DNA of 64,000 nt from Daejeonia sp002484105 (GTDB taxonomy: Bacteria > Bacteroidota > Bacteroidia > Flavobacteriales > Weeksellaceae). Positions within the stretch are counted from its first letter, which is position 1; every line of letters starts with the position of its first letter. Positions 34,639-43,462 of the stretch are shown one piece after another. The notes beneath the pieces are model-generated. The model saw only the letters and a list, made by a program, of their open reading frames with translations, had not been told where the DNA came from and did not search any database. The stretch lies in NCBI RefSeq assembly GCF_051175565.1, contig NZ_CP195105.1, positions 2,356,001 through 2,420,000 on the forward strand, read 5' to 3'. The translations under genes were made by a program, and so were the position numbers.

Positions 34639-36447
34639 TTATTCAGATTTTGCATTCCTTTCAGCACGTTTTCTTTCTTCTTCAGAAAGGATTTTTTTGC
34701 GCATACGGATGAAGTTTGGTGTTACTTCAATTGCCTCGTCACTCTGGATATACTCCATGCACTCTTCCAGAGACATCAGAATTTTTGGAGCAATGTTACC
34801 GTCTTTGTCTTTACCGGCTGCACGCATGTTGTTCAACTGTTTTCCTTCCACGATATTCACCACAAGATCACCGGGTTTGTTCTGTTCTCCCACGATCATT
34901 CCCATATAAACTTCCTCACCCGGATCTACAAAGAAGCGTCCTCTGTCCTGAAGTTTCTCGATAGAGTAAGCGGTACACTGTCCCTGATTTTTGGAGACCA
35001 GAACCCCATTGATTCTTCCCTGTATATTTCCTTTAAATGGTTTGTATTCGGAAAAACGGTGTGCCATAATGGCTTCGCCGGCAGTAGCAGTAAGCATTTG
35101 GGAGCGCAGCCCGATCAGTCCTCTTGAAGGAATATCGAATTCCAGATGCTGCATGCTTCCTTTGGTTTCCATAATCAGAAGATCGCCTTTACGCTGTGTG
35201 GCAAGGTCAATGACTTTGGATGAATATTCTTCCGGCACATCTACCACCATACTTTCGTAAGGTTCGCATTTTTCGCCGTCTATTTCCTTCAGGATTACCT
35301 GTGGCTGCCCGATGGTCATTTCGTAACCTTCTCTTCTCATGGTTTCGATCAGTACAGAAAGATGGAGAATACCACGTCCGAAAACGAGGAAGGTATTGGC
35401 ATCGTCTGTCGTTTGTACGCGAAGGGCCAGATTTTTTTCAAGTTCTTTTTCCAGCCTGTCTTTCAAGTGGTTGGAAGTAACATATTTACCATCTTTTCCA
35501 AAGAAAGGAGAATTGTTGATGGAGAATGTCATGTTCAGGGTAGGTTCGTCAATGGCGAGTCTTGGCAACGGATGGGGATCTTCGAGGTCAACAAAAGTAT
35601 CACCGATCTGGAATTTGTCAAAACCAACAATTGCACAGATATCCCCTGCAAAAACTTCGCTTACTTTTTTCTTGCCGAGACCTTCAAAAACGTAAAGTTC
35701 TTTCACTTTTCCCTTCACAATTTTTCCGTCTTCCTGTGCCAGACCAATCCACTGCCCTTCTTTTACAGAACCTCTGGCGATTTTTCCCACAGCAATACGG
35801 CCAAGGAAAGAAGAATAATCCAGTGAGGTTACCTGCATCTGCAGACTTCCTTCTTCAGTTTTCGGTTCGGGAACATATTCCAGAATACCGTCAAGGATTG
35901 GGAGAATACTGTCAGTAGGTTCAAGAGAGGTATTGAACCATCCCTGTTTGGAAGAACCGTAGAAAGTGGGGAAATCGAGTTGTTCTTCTGTAGCGTCCAG
36001 AGCAAAAAAGAGATCGAATACTTTGTCATGAACTTCCTCCGGACGACAGTTTTCTTTGTCCACTTTATTGATCACTACAATTGGTTTCAAGCCGAGCTCC
36101 AATGCTTTGTGAAGTACAAATCTTGTCTGTGGCATCGGACCTTCGAAGGCATCAACGAGCAGCAGAACACCGTCTGCCATTTTCAGTACTCTTTCCACTT
36201 CGCCACCGAAATCGGCGTGCCCCGGTGTATCAATCACATTGATTTTGGTGTCTTTGTAATTGACCGAAATGTTTTTGGAAAGAATAGTAATCCCTCTTTC
36301 TCTTTCGAGATCGTTGTTGTCCATAATCAGTTCTCCAGATTCCTGATTGTCACGAAAGATATGGCAGGCATGGATAATTTTGTCAACCAAAGTGGTTTTC
36401 CCATGGTCGACGTGTGCGATAATCGCAATATTTCTAATGTTTTGCAT
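34639..36447 (-). CDS. typA: Translational GTPase TypA/BipA
   Basis: A 602-residue ribosome-binding GTPase related to EF-G, involved in 50S assembly and stress adaptation. G motifs: AHVDHGKTTLVD (P-loop), DTPGHADFGGEV (switch II) and NKVD. Then come domain II, the III and V regions and the TypA-specific C-terminal domain (GEEVYMGMIVGE, MRMRKKILSEEERK). Full length for the family. A TACCTTTG -7 box on the minus strand at 36466-36473 leaves a leader of about 12 bases. Ends at a strong terminator. Confidence 0.96.
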   Translation of the reverse strand: MQNIRNIAIIAHVDHGKTTLVDKIIHACHIFRDNQESGELIMDNNDLERERGITILSKNISVNYKDTKINVIDTPGHADFGGEVERVLKMADGVLLLVDAFEGPMPQTRFVLHKALELGLKPIVVINKVDKENCRPEEVHDKVFDLFFALDATEEQLDFPTFYGSSKQGWFNTSLEPTDSILPILDGILEYVPEPKTEEGSLQMQVTSLDYSSFLGRIAVGKIARGSVKEGQWIGLAQEDGKIVKGKVKELYVFEGLGKKKVSEVFAGDICAIVGFDKFQIGDTFVDLEDPHPLPRLAIDEPTLNMTFSINNSPFFGKDGKYVTSNHLKDRLEKELEKNLALRVQTTDDANTFLVFGRGILHLSVLIETMRREGYEMTIGQPQVILKEIDGEKCEPYESMVVDVPEEYSSKVIDLATQRKGDLLIMETKGSMQHLEFDIPSRGLIGLRSQMLTATAGEAIMAHRFSEYKPFKGNIQGRINGVLVSKNQGQCTAYSIEKLQDRGRFFVDPGEEVYMGMIVGEQNKPGDLVVNIVEGKQLNNMRAAGKDKDGNIAPKILMSLEECMEYIQSDEAIEVTPNFIRMRKKILSEEERKRAERNAKSE

Positions 36448-36647
36448 CTTAATTTTTTACGGGTGCAAAGGTAAGTTTTTTTACCGGATAATTGATACAA
36501 ATCATGTCACTATTCATGAATAATTCATATAGTATAACCCATTGATTCTGAAAGCCAAATCATCATAAAATAAAAAGCACAGGTCTGAAAACGTTAGAAA
36601 ACAGCCTTGCTCCACAATAGAAACAGCAAGAGGTTGCAATAAAAATT

Positions 36648-37574
36648 TTATTTTGAACTGCTTTCCTCAGCCTCTTCCATCAGTTTCAGATAGGTAAGAT
36701 AGCGGGAGTCGGCAATAATTCCTTCTTCCACCTTTTCCATTACGGCACATTTAGGCTCGTTGATGTGCAGGCAGTTGTGAAATCTGCAGTTTCGGCCTTC
36801 TTCAAAAATTTCCGGGAAATAATGCTGTATCTCTTCCCTCTCGACATGGACCATTGCAAATTCCCGGACGCCCGGCGTATCAATAACACTTCCCCCAAAG
36901 CTCCAGAAATGCATTTGCGCAAAGGTTGTAGTATGCTTCCCTTTCAGATGAATATCGGAGAGCGCACCAGTTCTGAGTTGCAGACCCGGTTGCAGAATAT
37001 TGACAAGAGTTGATTTTCCACTACCCGAATGTCCGAAGAAAACAGAGACTTTGCCGGCAATCCTGTCCTTCAGCGTTTCGATATTTTCCCCGGTGACGGC
37101 AGATACAGCCAGCGTTTCATAATCCATCCGTCTGTAAATGTCACGGATCTGTTCCACAAGCCCGCGTTCAGCATTATTCAGAAGATCGGTTTTGCTGAAA
37201 AGAATCAGTGGGCGTATGCTGTATGCCTCGCAGCATGCCAGAAAACGGTCAAGAAACCCCAGTGATGTTTCGGGAAATTTCAATGTAAAAATAAAACACG
37301 CGATATCAATATTGGATGCGATGATATGCGCTTCTTTGGAAAGGTTGACGGATTTCCGGATCAGATAATTTTTGCGTGGTTCAATTCTGGTGATCCATGC
37401 AATATCATCCTGCTCCAGCTGAAATTCTACAAAATCGCCCACCGCAAGCGGATTGGTAAGTCTTGTTTTCAGCAGTTTGAATTTTCCCCTTATCCTTGCT
37501 TCATAAACGGTACCGGTACCAGATTCCAAAATCTGATACCAGCTTCCCGTTGATTTTATGACTAATCCTTTCAA
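36648..37574 (-). CDS. rsgA: Ribosome small subunit-dependent GTPase A
   Basis: A 308-residue circularly permuted GTPase that checks late 30S maturation. An N-terminal OB domain (AVGDFVEFQLEQDD) is followed by a GTPase with permuted motif order: FSKTDLL (G4), then VSAVTGENI (G5), then GHSGSGKSTLVN (P-loop) and DTPGVREF (G3). A C-terminal zinc knuckle CRFHNCLHINEPKC completes it. It lies 7 bases after the DAHP synthase/chorismate mutase gene, so the two form an operon. Confidence 0.95.
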   Translation of the reverse strand: MKGLVIKSTGSWYQILESGTGTVYEARIRGKFKLLKTRLTNPLAVGDFVEFQLEQDDIAWITRIEPRKNYLIRKSVNLSKEAHIIASNIDIACFIFTLKFPETSLGFLDRFLACCEAYSIRPLILFSKTDLLNNAERGLVEQIRDIYRRMDYETLAVSAVTGENIETLKDRIAGKVSVFFGHSGSGKSTLVNILQPGLQLRTGALSDIHLKGKHTTTFAQMHFWSFGGSVIDTPGVREFAMVHVEREEIQHYFPEIFEEGRNCRFHNCLHINEPKCAVMEKVEEGIIADSRYLTYLKLMEEAEESSSK

Positions 37575-37581
37575 GAATTAT

Positions 37582-38682
37582 CTAAAGTTTGTCAATCATA
37601 ATATTGTTCTGTACCTCAATGGATTCTTCATGAATCGCCTTGAATACTTTTTCGATAAAATCCTGTGACATTCCCGTTTCTGAAGCTTTCGCTGCTGCGT
37701 AGTCGGTAATCACTTTCCAGCGCTCGGGCTGGAAGATGGCTATGTTGTTCTGTTTTTTGATACTTCCGATTTTTTCGGCCACTTTCATACGCTGAGACAG
37801 CAGGTTAATCAGCTGGAAATCAATATCCGAAATCAGGGTTCTGTGTTTTTCGAGATCATTTTCGTAACCGGAAATCCCCGGTGTACGCACCTGAAGTTTG
37901 TGTATCATATCGCCCAGCACTTCTGGGGTAATCTGCTGCGAGGCATCACTCCATGCGGCATCCGGATTACAGTGTGTCTCTATAATAGCTCCCTGATACC
38001 CCACATTCAACGCTTCCTGGGTAACGGCAGCAAGGCCTGTTCTGTTGCCACAAATATGAGACGGATCTACAAACACCGGAATATTCGGGAACTGGTTTTT
38101 GAAGTCGAGGGCAATCTGCCAGTTCGGGGTATTTCTGTATTTTGTTTTCTGATAGGAAGAGAATCCTCTGTGTATGGCTCCGATATTTTCAATGCCCTGC
38201 CCCAGTAGCCTTTCCATAGCACCTATCCAGAGTGCAAGGTCCGGATTGACGGGATTTTTCACCAATATCGGTTTGTCTGTACCCCGAAGGGCAACAGCAA
38301 TTTCCTGAACGGTAAAAGGATTTACGGTAGATCTGGCTCCGATCCAGAGAATATCAACATCGGCTTCCAGTGCTGCAAAAACATGATGAGCATTGGCTAC
38401 TTCCGTTGCAGTTTTAAAACCGTATTCTTCTTTTACTTTTTTCAGCCAGTTCAGGCCAATTACCCCTACACCTTCAAAACCATTGGGTTTGGTTCGGGGT
38501 TTCCAGATTCCGGCACGGAAAACGGATACTTCCGGGCTTGATTCTTTTATTCTCTTTGCTGTCTCCAGCATTTGCGCTTCGCTCTCTGCACTGCACGGTC
38601 CCGCGATAATCATCGGAGCCGGGTAGTTCAGGATCCAGTCATTTTTCAGATCCTGCAGTCCCATTTTCTGATCTGTCTGCAT
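37582..38682 (-). CDS. Bifunctional DAHP synthase/chorismate mutase
   Basis: A 366-residue fusion. Residues 1-260 are a type I-beta (KDO8PS-like) 3-deoxy-7-phosphoheptulonate synthase with PAPMIIAGPCSAES, FRAGIWKPRTKPNGFEG, KNPVNPDLALWIGA, FVDPSHICG and the metal-site EtHCNPDAA. After a short linker, a C-terminal AroQ-type chorismate mutase helix bundle has SDIDFQLINLLSQRMKVAEK and ERWKVI. The pair commits carbon to aromatic amino acids and draws chorismate to prephenate; the fused mutase usually also confers feedback control by prephenate or chorismate. First gene of an operon with rsgA. Confidence 0.94.
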   Translation of the reverse strand: MQTDQKMGLQDLKNDWILNYPAPMIIAGPCSAESEAQMLETAKRIKESSPEVSVFRAGIWKPRTKPNGFEGVGVIGLNWLKKVKEEYGFKTATEVANAHHVFAALEADVDILWIGARSTVNPFTVQEIAVALRGTDKPILVKNPVNPDLALWIGAMERLLGQGIENIGAIHRGFSSYQKTKYRNTPNWQIALDFKNQFPNIPVFVDPSHICGNRTGLAAVTQEALNVGYQGAIIETHCNPDAAWSDASQQITPEVLGDMIHKLQVRTPGISGYENDLEKHRTLISDIDFQLINLLSQRMKVAEKIGSIKKQNNIAIFQPERWKVITDYAAAKASETGMSQDFIEKVFKAIHEESIEVQNNIMIDKL

Positions 38683-38754
38683 TGTTTAAAAAGTTGCTTT
38701 TAAGAATTAATATTTAATGATTTTTGATATAAGTGTACAAATTAAGATAAAATT

Positions 38755-39378
38755 TTATGAAAAATCAAACTTTACAAGGTCATCCAGATCTTTCAGTAGG
38801 GGATTAATCTCCAGATATTTTTCAAAAATTTTCTTTTTGGTTACCGGTTCTTTTTTCAGGGCAATATCCAGATGATAGTCAAACGTAAGATTGAAATGCT
38901 TCGCTTTATGACGGAATTTATTGAAAAACTCACCTTCAATCTGCGAAAACTTGTCCCGTGCCGATTCTGATGGATAGTGAATTTCTATAACATTTTCGTC
39001 TTTTTTGACGAACGTAAAACTATTGACGGCACTATAAAGGACGATATCTTTTTTCTTCAGATATTCGAGATATCCGTTCCATTCCTGGTTCAGATCACTT
39101 TGGGTAAAATGATTGTTCGGAAGATTGTCATTTGCTTCCGGAATTTCTTCATGCTTTTCTTCCTTTTTTTCTTTCAGTGCATTTTCCAGGTTGAAACGCG
39201 ATGCGATATTCCTGCCACCCAGCAGAGGCTGCACAGATTTTTTCACTTCCGGTTCTTTCGGAATTTCGGGAATTTTGGCAGTGTTGGGTGGTGCTGATTG
39301 CTGCGCCGTAACTTTATTTCTGACTTCCGTCACTTCCCTGCCGCGCAGAAAAGGAGCTAAGATGCTAAATTTTTTTTT
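38755..39378 (-). CDS. dnaX: DnaX tau-specific C-terminal region, reached by frameshift
   Basis: The frame continuing dnaX after the A11 run. It lacks a good start of its own (the first usual start, GTG at 39333, lies inside it) and the frame is open only from inside the A-run at 39378. The roughly 205 residues comprise a Pro/Lys/Glu-rich linker (PKEPEVKKSVQPLL, KEKKEEKHEEIPEAND) and a C-terminal domain (EWNGYLEYLKKKDIVLYSA, IEIHYPSESARDKFSQIEG) like flavobacterial tau tails that bind the polymerase alpha subunit and DnaB. A -1 shift from the upstream frame gives a 564-residue tau. See the slippage site at 39370-39380. Confidence 0.75.
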   Translation of the reverse strand, partial: KKKFSILAPFLRGREVTEVRNKVTAQQSAPPNTAKIPEIPKEPEVKKSVQPLLGGRNIASRFNLENALKEKKEEKHEEIPEANDNLPNNHFTQSDLNQEWNGYLEYLKKKDIVLYSAVNSFTFVKKDENVIEIHYPSESARDKFSQIEGEFFNKFRHKAKHFNLTFDYHLDIALKKEPVTKKKIFEKYLEINPLLKDLDDLVKFDFS

Positions 39379-40448
39379 TTATCATCCAGGCCTGTAGTAT
39401 TCAGACTAGAGAGCTGCATGAGTGCAATCTCTACCGTAAGCCGGGGATTTTTGGAAGTTTTGTAGCTGATATCTGCCTGATTACAGATTTCAACGGCATT
39501 AATCAGTTGCTGTGGTGTCCATTTTCTGCTCTGTTCACTGAACTTTGCTTTGGTTTTTTCGCCCACTTCAATCAGGGAAAGCGTAGCAGGATTCTGCGCC
39601 ATCATCAGATCCCGGAAATGGCTTCCAAGACCCGCAATAAACAGATGAGGATCAAAACCCATTCGCACAATCTCGTTGAAAGCAAGTAAAATGCCCGGTA
39701 TATCATTGGCCAGTGCAAGATCTGCGATATGAAGATACTGGTCATAATCCAGCACATTCAAGACTTCCGCAGCTTTGGCGAGTGTAATATTTTTCTGAGT
39801 AAAAGTAGTCAGCCTGTCGAAGATGGAAAGAGCATCCCTCAATGCACCATCTGCCTTCTGGGCAATCAGGTACAGCGCATCATCTTCATATCTGATATTC
39901 TCCTTTTCTGCAATCCCGCGCAGATGATTCTGCATATCCTCAATTGTGATTCTCTTAAAATCATAAATCTGACAACGGGAGAGAATCGTTGGAAGAATTT
40001 TGTGTTTCTCGGTAGTGGCAAGAATAAAAACGGCGTGTGCCGGCGGTTCTTCCAAAGTTTTCAGGAATGCATTGAAGGCGGCCTGAGACAGCATGTGCAC
40101 CTCGTCTATGATATACACTTTGTACTTGCCGACCTGCGGAGCAAATCTCACCTGATCTATCAGGTTACGTATATCATCTACCGAATTGTTGGATGCAGCA
40201 TCCAGCTCATAAATATTATAGGCAAAACCGTCGTCAGAAGTAGTGCCGTCTTTTTCGTTGATTTTGCGTGCAAGAATCCTCGCACAAGTAGTTTTCCCTA
40301 CCCCACGCGGACCGCAGAATAAAAGTGCCTGTGCAATCTGGTTATTGTCAATCGCATGCTCGAGTGTATCGGTGATGTGCGACTGTCCCACAACAGTATC
40401 AAACTCTTGTGGACGGTACTTACGTGCGGATACAACGAAATTTTCCAT
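39357..40448 (-). CDS. dnaX: DNA polymerase III clamp-loader subunit DnaX (gamma-like zero-frame product)
   Basis: The zero-frame product has 363 residues and ends LDDKKKNLAS just past an A11 run. It contains clamp-loader domains I-III: Walker A GPRGVGKTTCARIL, Walker B DEVHML, the SRC sensor in LSRCQI, and the helical collar domain. The four-Cys zinc knob usual in DnaX between Walker A and B is absent: only the Cys of TTCAR is present. ATG 40448 is chosen because upstream codons are not DnaX-like and TACTTTTG (40453-40460) lies directly before it. The tau tail is in the -1 frame downstream. The clamp loader opens the beta clamp at primed DNA. Confidence 0.9.
   Translation of the reverse strand: MENFVVSARKYRPQEFDTVVGQSHITDTLEHAIDNNQIAQALLFCGPRGVGKTTCARILARKINEKDGTTSDDGFAYNIYELDAASNNSVDDIRNLIDQVRFAPQVGKYKVYIIDEVHMLSQAAFNAFLKTLEEPPAHAVFILATTEKHKILPTILSRCQIYDFKRITIEDMQNHLRGIAEKENIRYEDDALYLIAQKADGALRDALSIFDRLTTFTQKNITLAKAAEVLNVLDYDQYLHIADLALANDIPGILLAFNEIVRMGFDPHLFIAGLGSHFRDLMMAQNPATLSLIEVGEKTKAKFSEQSRKWTPQQLINAVEICNQADISYKTSKNPRLTVEIALMQLSSLNTTGLDDKKKNLAS
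39370..39380 (-). promoter_or_regulatory. A11 slippage/frameshift site in dnaX
   Basis: Eleven A on the coding strand, read GAT AAA AAA AAA AAT in the zero frame. Slipping back one base, or adding one A during transcription, enters the tau frame (AAA TTT AGC ATC). It could also be a homopolymer sequencing error. Confidence 0.6.
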
Positions 40449-40452
40449 TCGC

Positions 40453-40460
40453 CAAAAGTA
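40453..40460 (-). promoter_or_regulatory. -7 box abutting the dnaX start codon
   Basis: TACTTTTG on the minus strand, four bases from the ATG; predicts a leaderless mRNA. Confidence 0.45.
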
Positions 40461-40548
40461 GGAATTATTCTTATATAAAGAAAGGCTGTTTCTTAAAAAG
40501 AAGACATAATTTTCAAAACTTCTTTTGTTCTGAATTTTAGGATCAGTA

Positions 40549-40575
40549 TTAAAAATGCCGGAAAATTCCGGCATT
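40549..40575 (-). terminator. Terminator after the pyrophosphatase-OmpA gene
   Basis: AATGCCGGAA-AA-TTCCGGCATT is a near-perfect palindrome. On the minus strand it is followed by TTTTTAATA, 20 bases past the stop codon. Confidence 0.8.
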
Positions 40576-40594
40576 CATTCTCATATTTATGGTT

Positions 40595-43318
40595 TCAAAA
40601 CTGAGTTACACGAACGTCAATACGCCGGTTCTGTGCTTTACATTCCTCGGTGTCATTAGGCACACAAACCGGAAACTGCGATCCATAACCTTCTGCGGAA
40701 ATTCGGTTTTCACTGATTCCCATTTCCATCAGCCGAAGTTTGGCCGTCTCCGCACGCAGCGCCGAAAGACGAAGGTTGGCGGCTTCATTTCCGGTATTGT
40801 CCGTATATCCCCCGAATTTCACCTTCAGGTCGGGATAGGCCTGCATGATGGCAGCAAGATTTTTCAAACCGGTTTCTGAACTTACCTTCAGATCGCTGCT
40901 TCCCGTTGCAAAATACAGGTTTTCTATGGTGTACCACTTTGCATGGCTCGTAATATCGGTATTCTTCTCTGCAACTCCTTTATACAACTGAAGCATCTGA
41001 CTGTTGGTCCCGAGAGTCAGGATTTGGCCATTGGGAAGTTTTATTTCCTTCATGGTTCCGAGGTCATACTGATATTCCCCATCAGTGTTCAAGCTTCCTT
41101 TCATAGCAGAGCGTGCAGACGGCACTTCTTCAGCTTCAGTGGTGACTGTCAAACCTTTTTGGGAGAGAATGTGAAGTTTTTCGTTCAGGTTTTTCTCGAT
41201 TTTATCTTGATGAACGATGGCAAGTGTAGGCGCTATGACAAGCGAAACAATTGACATCAGTTTGATGAGAATATTCATCGATGGCCCGGAAGTATCTTTA
41301 AAAGGATCTCCCACAGTGTCACCCGTTACAGAAGCTTTATGCGGCTCGGAACCTTTATAGAACTTTTCTCCGTTGATTTCCACACCTTTTTCAAAAGATT
41401 TTTTGGCATTGTCCCAGGCACCGCCGGCGTTGTTCTGGAACATTCCCAGCAAAACTCCCGAAACGGTTGCTCCTGCAAGGAAACCACCCAGCACTTCCGG
41501 TCCGAAAACAAAACCTACAAGGATAGGAGCAGCTATGGCAATAGCACCGGGAAGCATCATTTTTCTGATGGAAGCATCCGTAGATATGGCGACACATTTT
41601 TCATATTCAGGTTCTGCTTTGCCTTCAAGAATTCCGGGAATATCACGGAACTGCCTGCGAACTTCCTCCACCATTGACATAGCGGCCTGCCCCACTGCGC
41701 GGATAGCAAGTGAAGAAAAGATAAACGGAATCATTGCACCGACAAAAAGACCTGCCAGAACATCGGCACGGTAAATATCAATGCCGTCTATGCCAGCAAT
41801 ACCAACAAATGCCGCAAAAAGCGCAAGTGCCGTAAGTGCTGCAGAAGCAATGGCAAAACCTTTTCCCGTGGCAGCCGTAGTGTTCCCCACAGCATCGAGA
41901 ATATCTGTACGTTCGCGTACTTCTTTGGGCAGTTCGCTCATTTCTGCAATTCCACCGGCGTTATCCGCAATGGGTCCGAAGGCATCAATTGCCAGCTGCA
42001 TGGCTGTAGTGGCCATCATTCCTGCCGCTGCAATCGCAACGCCATACAGGCCGGCACATAGATAAGAGCCATAAATTCCGGCAGCCAGCACCAGAATCGG
42101 CAGCATGGTGGATTCCATTCCAACAGAAAGTCCACCGATAATATTCGTGGCATGTCCTGTAGAAGACTGTTCTACAATACTTTTTACAGGACGTTTTCCC
42201 ATCGCCGTATAATATTCGGTAATGATACTCATCAGTGTTCCTACCAGCAGCCCCACCATGATGGCTCCGAAAACTCCGTTTCTGGTGAACTCAAATCCGC
42301 GAAGTACCATATTTTCCGGAAGAAGCCATCTGACGACAAACCACGATGTAATGGCTGTCAGGACGATGCTTCCCCAGTTTCCCCAGTTCAGTGCATTCTG
42401 TACTGCGGACGTTGATGCAGAAGACGAATCTTTGATTTTAACAAAAAATGTCCCGATAATGGAGAAGATAATTCCTGTTCCGGCAATCATCATTGGAAGA
42501 AGGATAGGAGCAAATCCGCCAAAATGATCATGGGAAACCGTCTCGCGTCCCAGCACCATAGTTGCAAGAACTGTGGCTACATACGAACCAAAAAGATCGG
42601 CTCCCATGCCGGCAACATCCCCGACATTATCGCCTACATTGTCCGCAATAGTAGCAGGATTCCTGGGATCGTCCTCCGGAATTCCAGCTTCCACTTTACC
42701 GACCAGATCGGCACCCACATCGGCTGCTTTGGTATAAATGCCACCGCCGACTCTTGCAAAAAGTGCTATAGATTCCGCACCGAGAGAAAAACCGGTAAGT
42801 ATTTCTATTGCGCGTTCCATTTCATGGGAACTGACCGGAGAATGAGGGGCAAAAATCTGACGGATGATCAGAAAAAGGGATCCCAAACCCAGTACTGCCA
42901 GACCGGCAACGCCCATCCCCATTACTGAACCTCCTGTAAAGGAAATTTTCAGTGCGCGTGCCAGAGAAAAACGCGCGGCTTCTGCAGTGCGCACGTTGGC
43001 TTTGGTGGCAATCTTCATTCCGATAAAACCTGCGGTAGCCGAAAAAACAGCTCCCACAACAAATGCAAGCCCGATACTCCAGTGTGATGAGGGGTTGCTC
43101 ATTCCCATTACTGCAAGGAGAATGGCAACGATAATCACGAAGTACGTGAGAATGCGGTATTCTGCTTTCAGAAAAGCCATGGCTCCGCTGGCGATATGCC
43201 CGCTGATTTTTTTCATTCTGACATTTCCAGCGTCCTGTCTGCTTACCCAAGCACTCCTGAGCAAAGTGTAGAGCAACGCTATGAGCCCGAATAAAGGAAT
43301 TAAAAAGAATAAGTCCAT
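40595..43318 (-). CDS. hppA: Membrane ion-pumping pyrophosphatase fused to OmpA-like domain
   Basis: A 907-residue protein. Residues 1 to about 715 form a membrane pyrophosphatase that couples PPi hydrolysis to H+ and/or Na+ export: the GGGIYTKAADVGADLVGK and DDPRNPATIADNVGDNVGD metal-PPi motifs, DAFGPIADNAGGIAEM and DTVGDPFKDTSGPS. Ala in GNTTAA (Lys in K+-independent forms) marks the K+-dependent class. A linker of about 80 residues leads to an OmpA-like domain from about 795 (NLYFATGSSDLK, YTDNTGNEAANLRLSALRA, GYGSQFP, QNRRIDVRV), which keeps the Asp and Arg that bind diaminopimelate, with Tyr for His in GHTD. The C-terminus of this family is periplasmic, so the domain could hold peptidoglycan. 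Pumped ion undecided. Confidence 0.93.
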   Translation of the reverse strand: MDLFFLIPLFGLIALLYTLLRSAWVSRQDAGNVRMKKISGHIASGAMAFLKAEYRILTYFVIIVAILLAVMGMSNPSSHWSIGLAFVVGAVFSATAGFIGMKIATKANVRTAEAARFSLARALKISFTGGSVMGMGVAGLAVLGLGSLFLIIRQIFAPHSPVSSHEMERAIEILTGFSLGAESIALFARVGGGIYTKAADVGADLVGKVEAGIPEDDPRNPATIADNVGDNVGDVAGMGADLFGSYVATVLATMVLGRETVSHDHFGGFAPILLPMMIAGTGIIFSIIGTFFVKIKDSSSASTSAVQNALNWGNWGSIVLTAITSWFVVRWLLPENMVLRGFEFTRNGVFGAIMVGLLVGTLMSIITEYYTAMGKRPVKSIVEQSSTGHATNIIGGLSVGMESTMLPILVLAAGIYGSYLCAGLYGVAIAAAGMMATTAMQLAIDAFGPIADNAGGIAEMSELPKEVRERTDILDAVGNTTAATGKGFAIASAALTALALFAAFVGIAGIDGIDIYRADVLAGLFVGAMIPFIFSSLAIRAVGQAAMSMVEEVRRQFRDIPGILEGKAEPEYEKCVAISTDASIRKMMLPGAIAIAAPILVGFVFGPEVLGGFLAGATVSGVLLGMFQNNAGGAWDNAKKSFEKGVEINGEKFYKGSEPHKASVTGDTVGDPFKDTSGPSMNILIKLMSIVSLVIAPTLAIVHQDKIEKNLNEKLHILSQKGLTVTTEAEEVPSARSAMKGSLNTDGEYQYDLGTMKEIKLPNGQILTLGTNSQMLQLYKGVAEKNTDITSHAKWYTIENLYFATGSSDLKVSSETGLKNLAAIMQAYPDLKVKFGGYTDNTGNEAANLRLSALRAETAKLRLMEMGISENRISAEGYGSQFPVCVPNDTEECKAQNRRIDVRVTQF

Positions 43319-43400
43319 AAGATCATAATTTATAAGGTGATATTTTCTAAAAGTAAGAAAAAAACTTCGATGAAATCATGGTTTGCAAAAAAAACTGTAC

Positions 43401-43436
43401 AAAAAAAACAGGAACAGTCCAAAGGCCATTCCTGTT
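43401..43436 (-). terminator. Terminator after ppa
   Basis: AACAGGAA (43407-43414) and TTCCTGTT (43429-43436) form an 8-bp stem with an inner GGCC/GGAC pairing. On the minus strand it is followed by TTTTTTTT. Confidence 0.75.
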
Positions 43437-43462
43437 ATCTTATCATATTTCCAGGGATTTTT

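Noticed and set aside
36605..36633. CTTGCT/AGCAAG hairpin after rsgA
   Set aside because: Only 6 bp with an 11-base or larger loop and a poor T-run; too weak to call a terminator.
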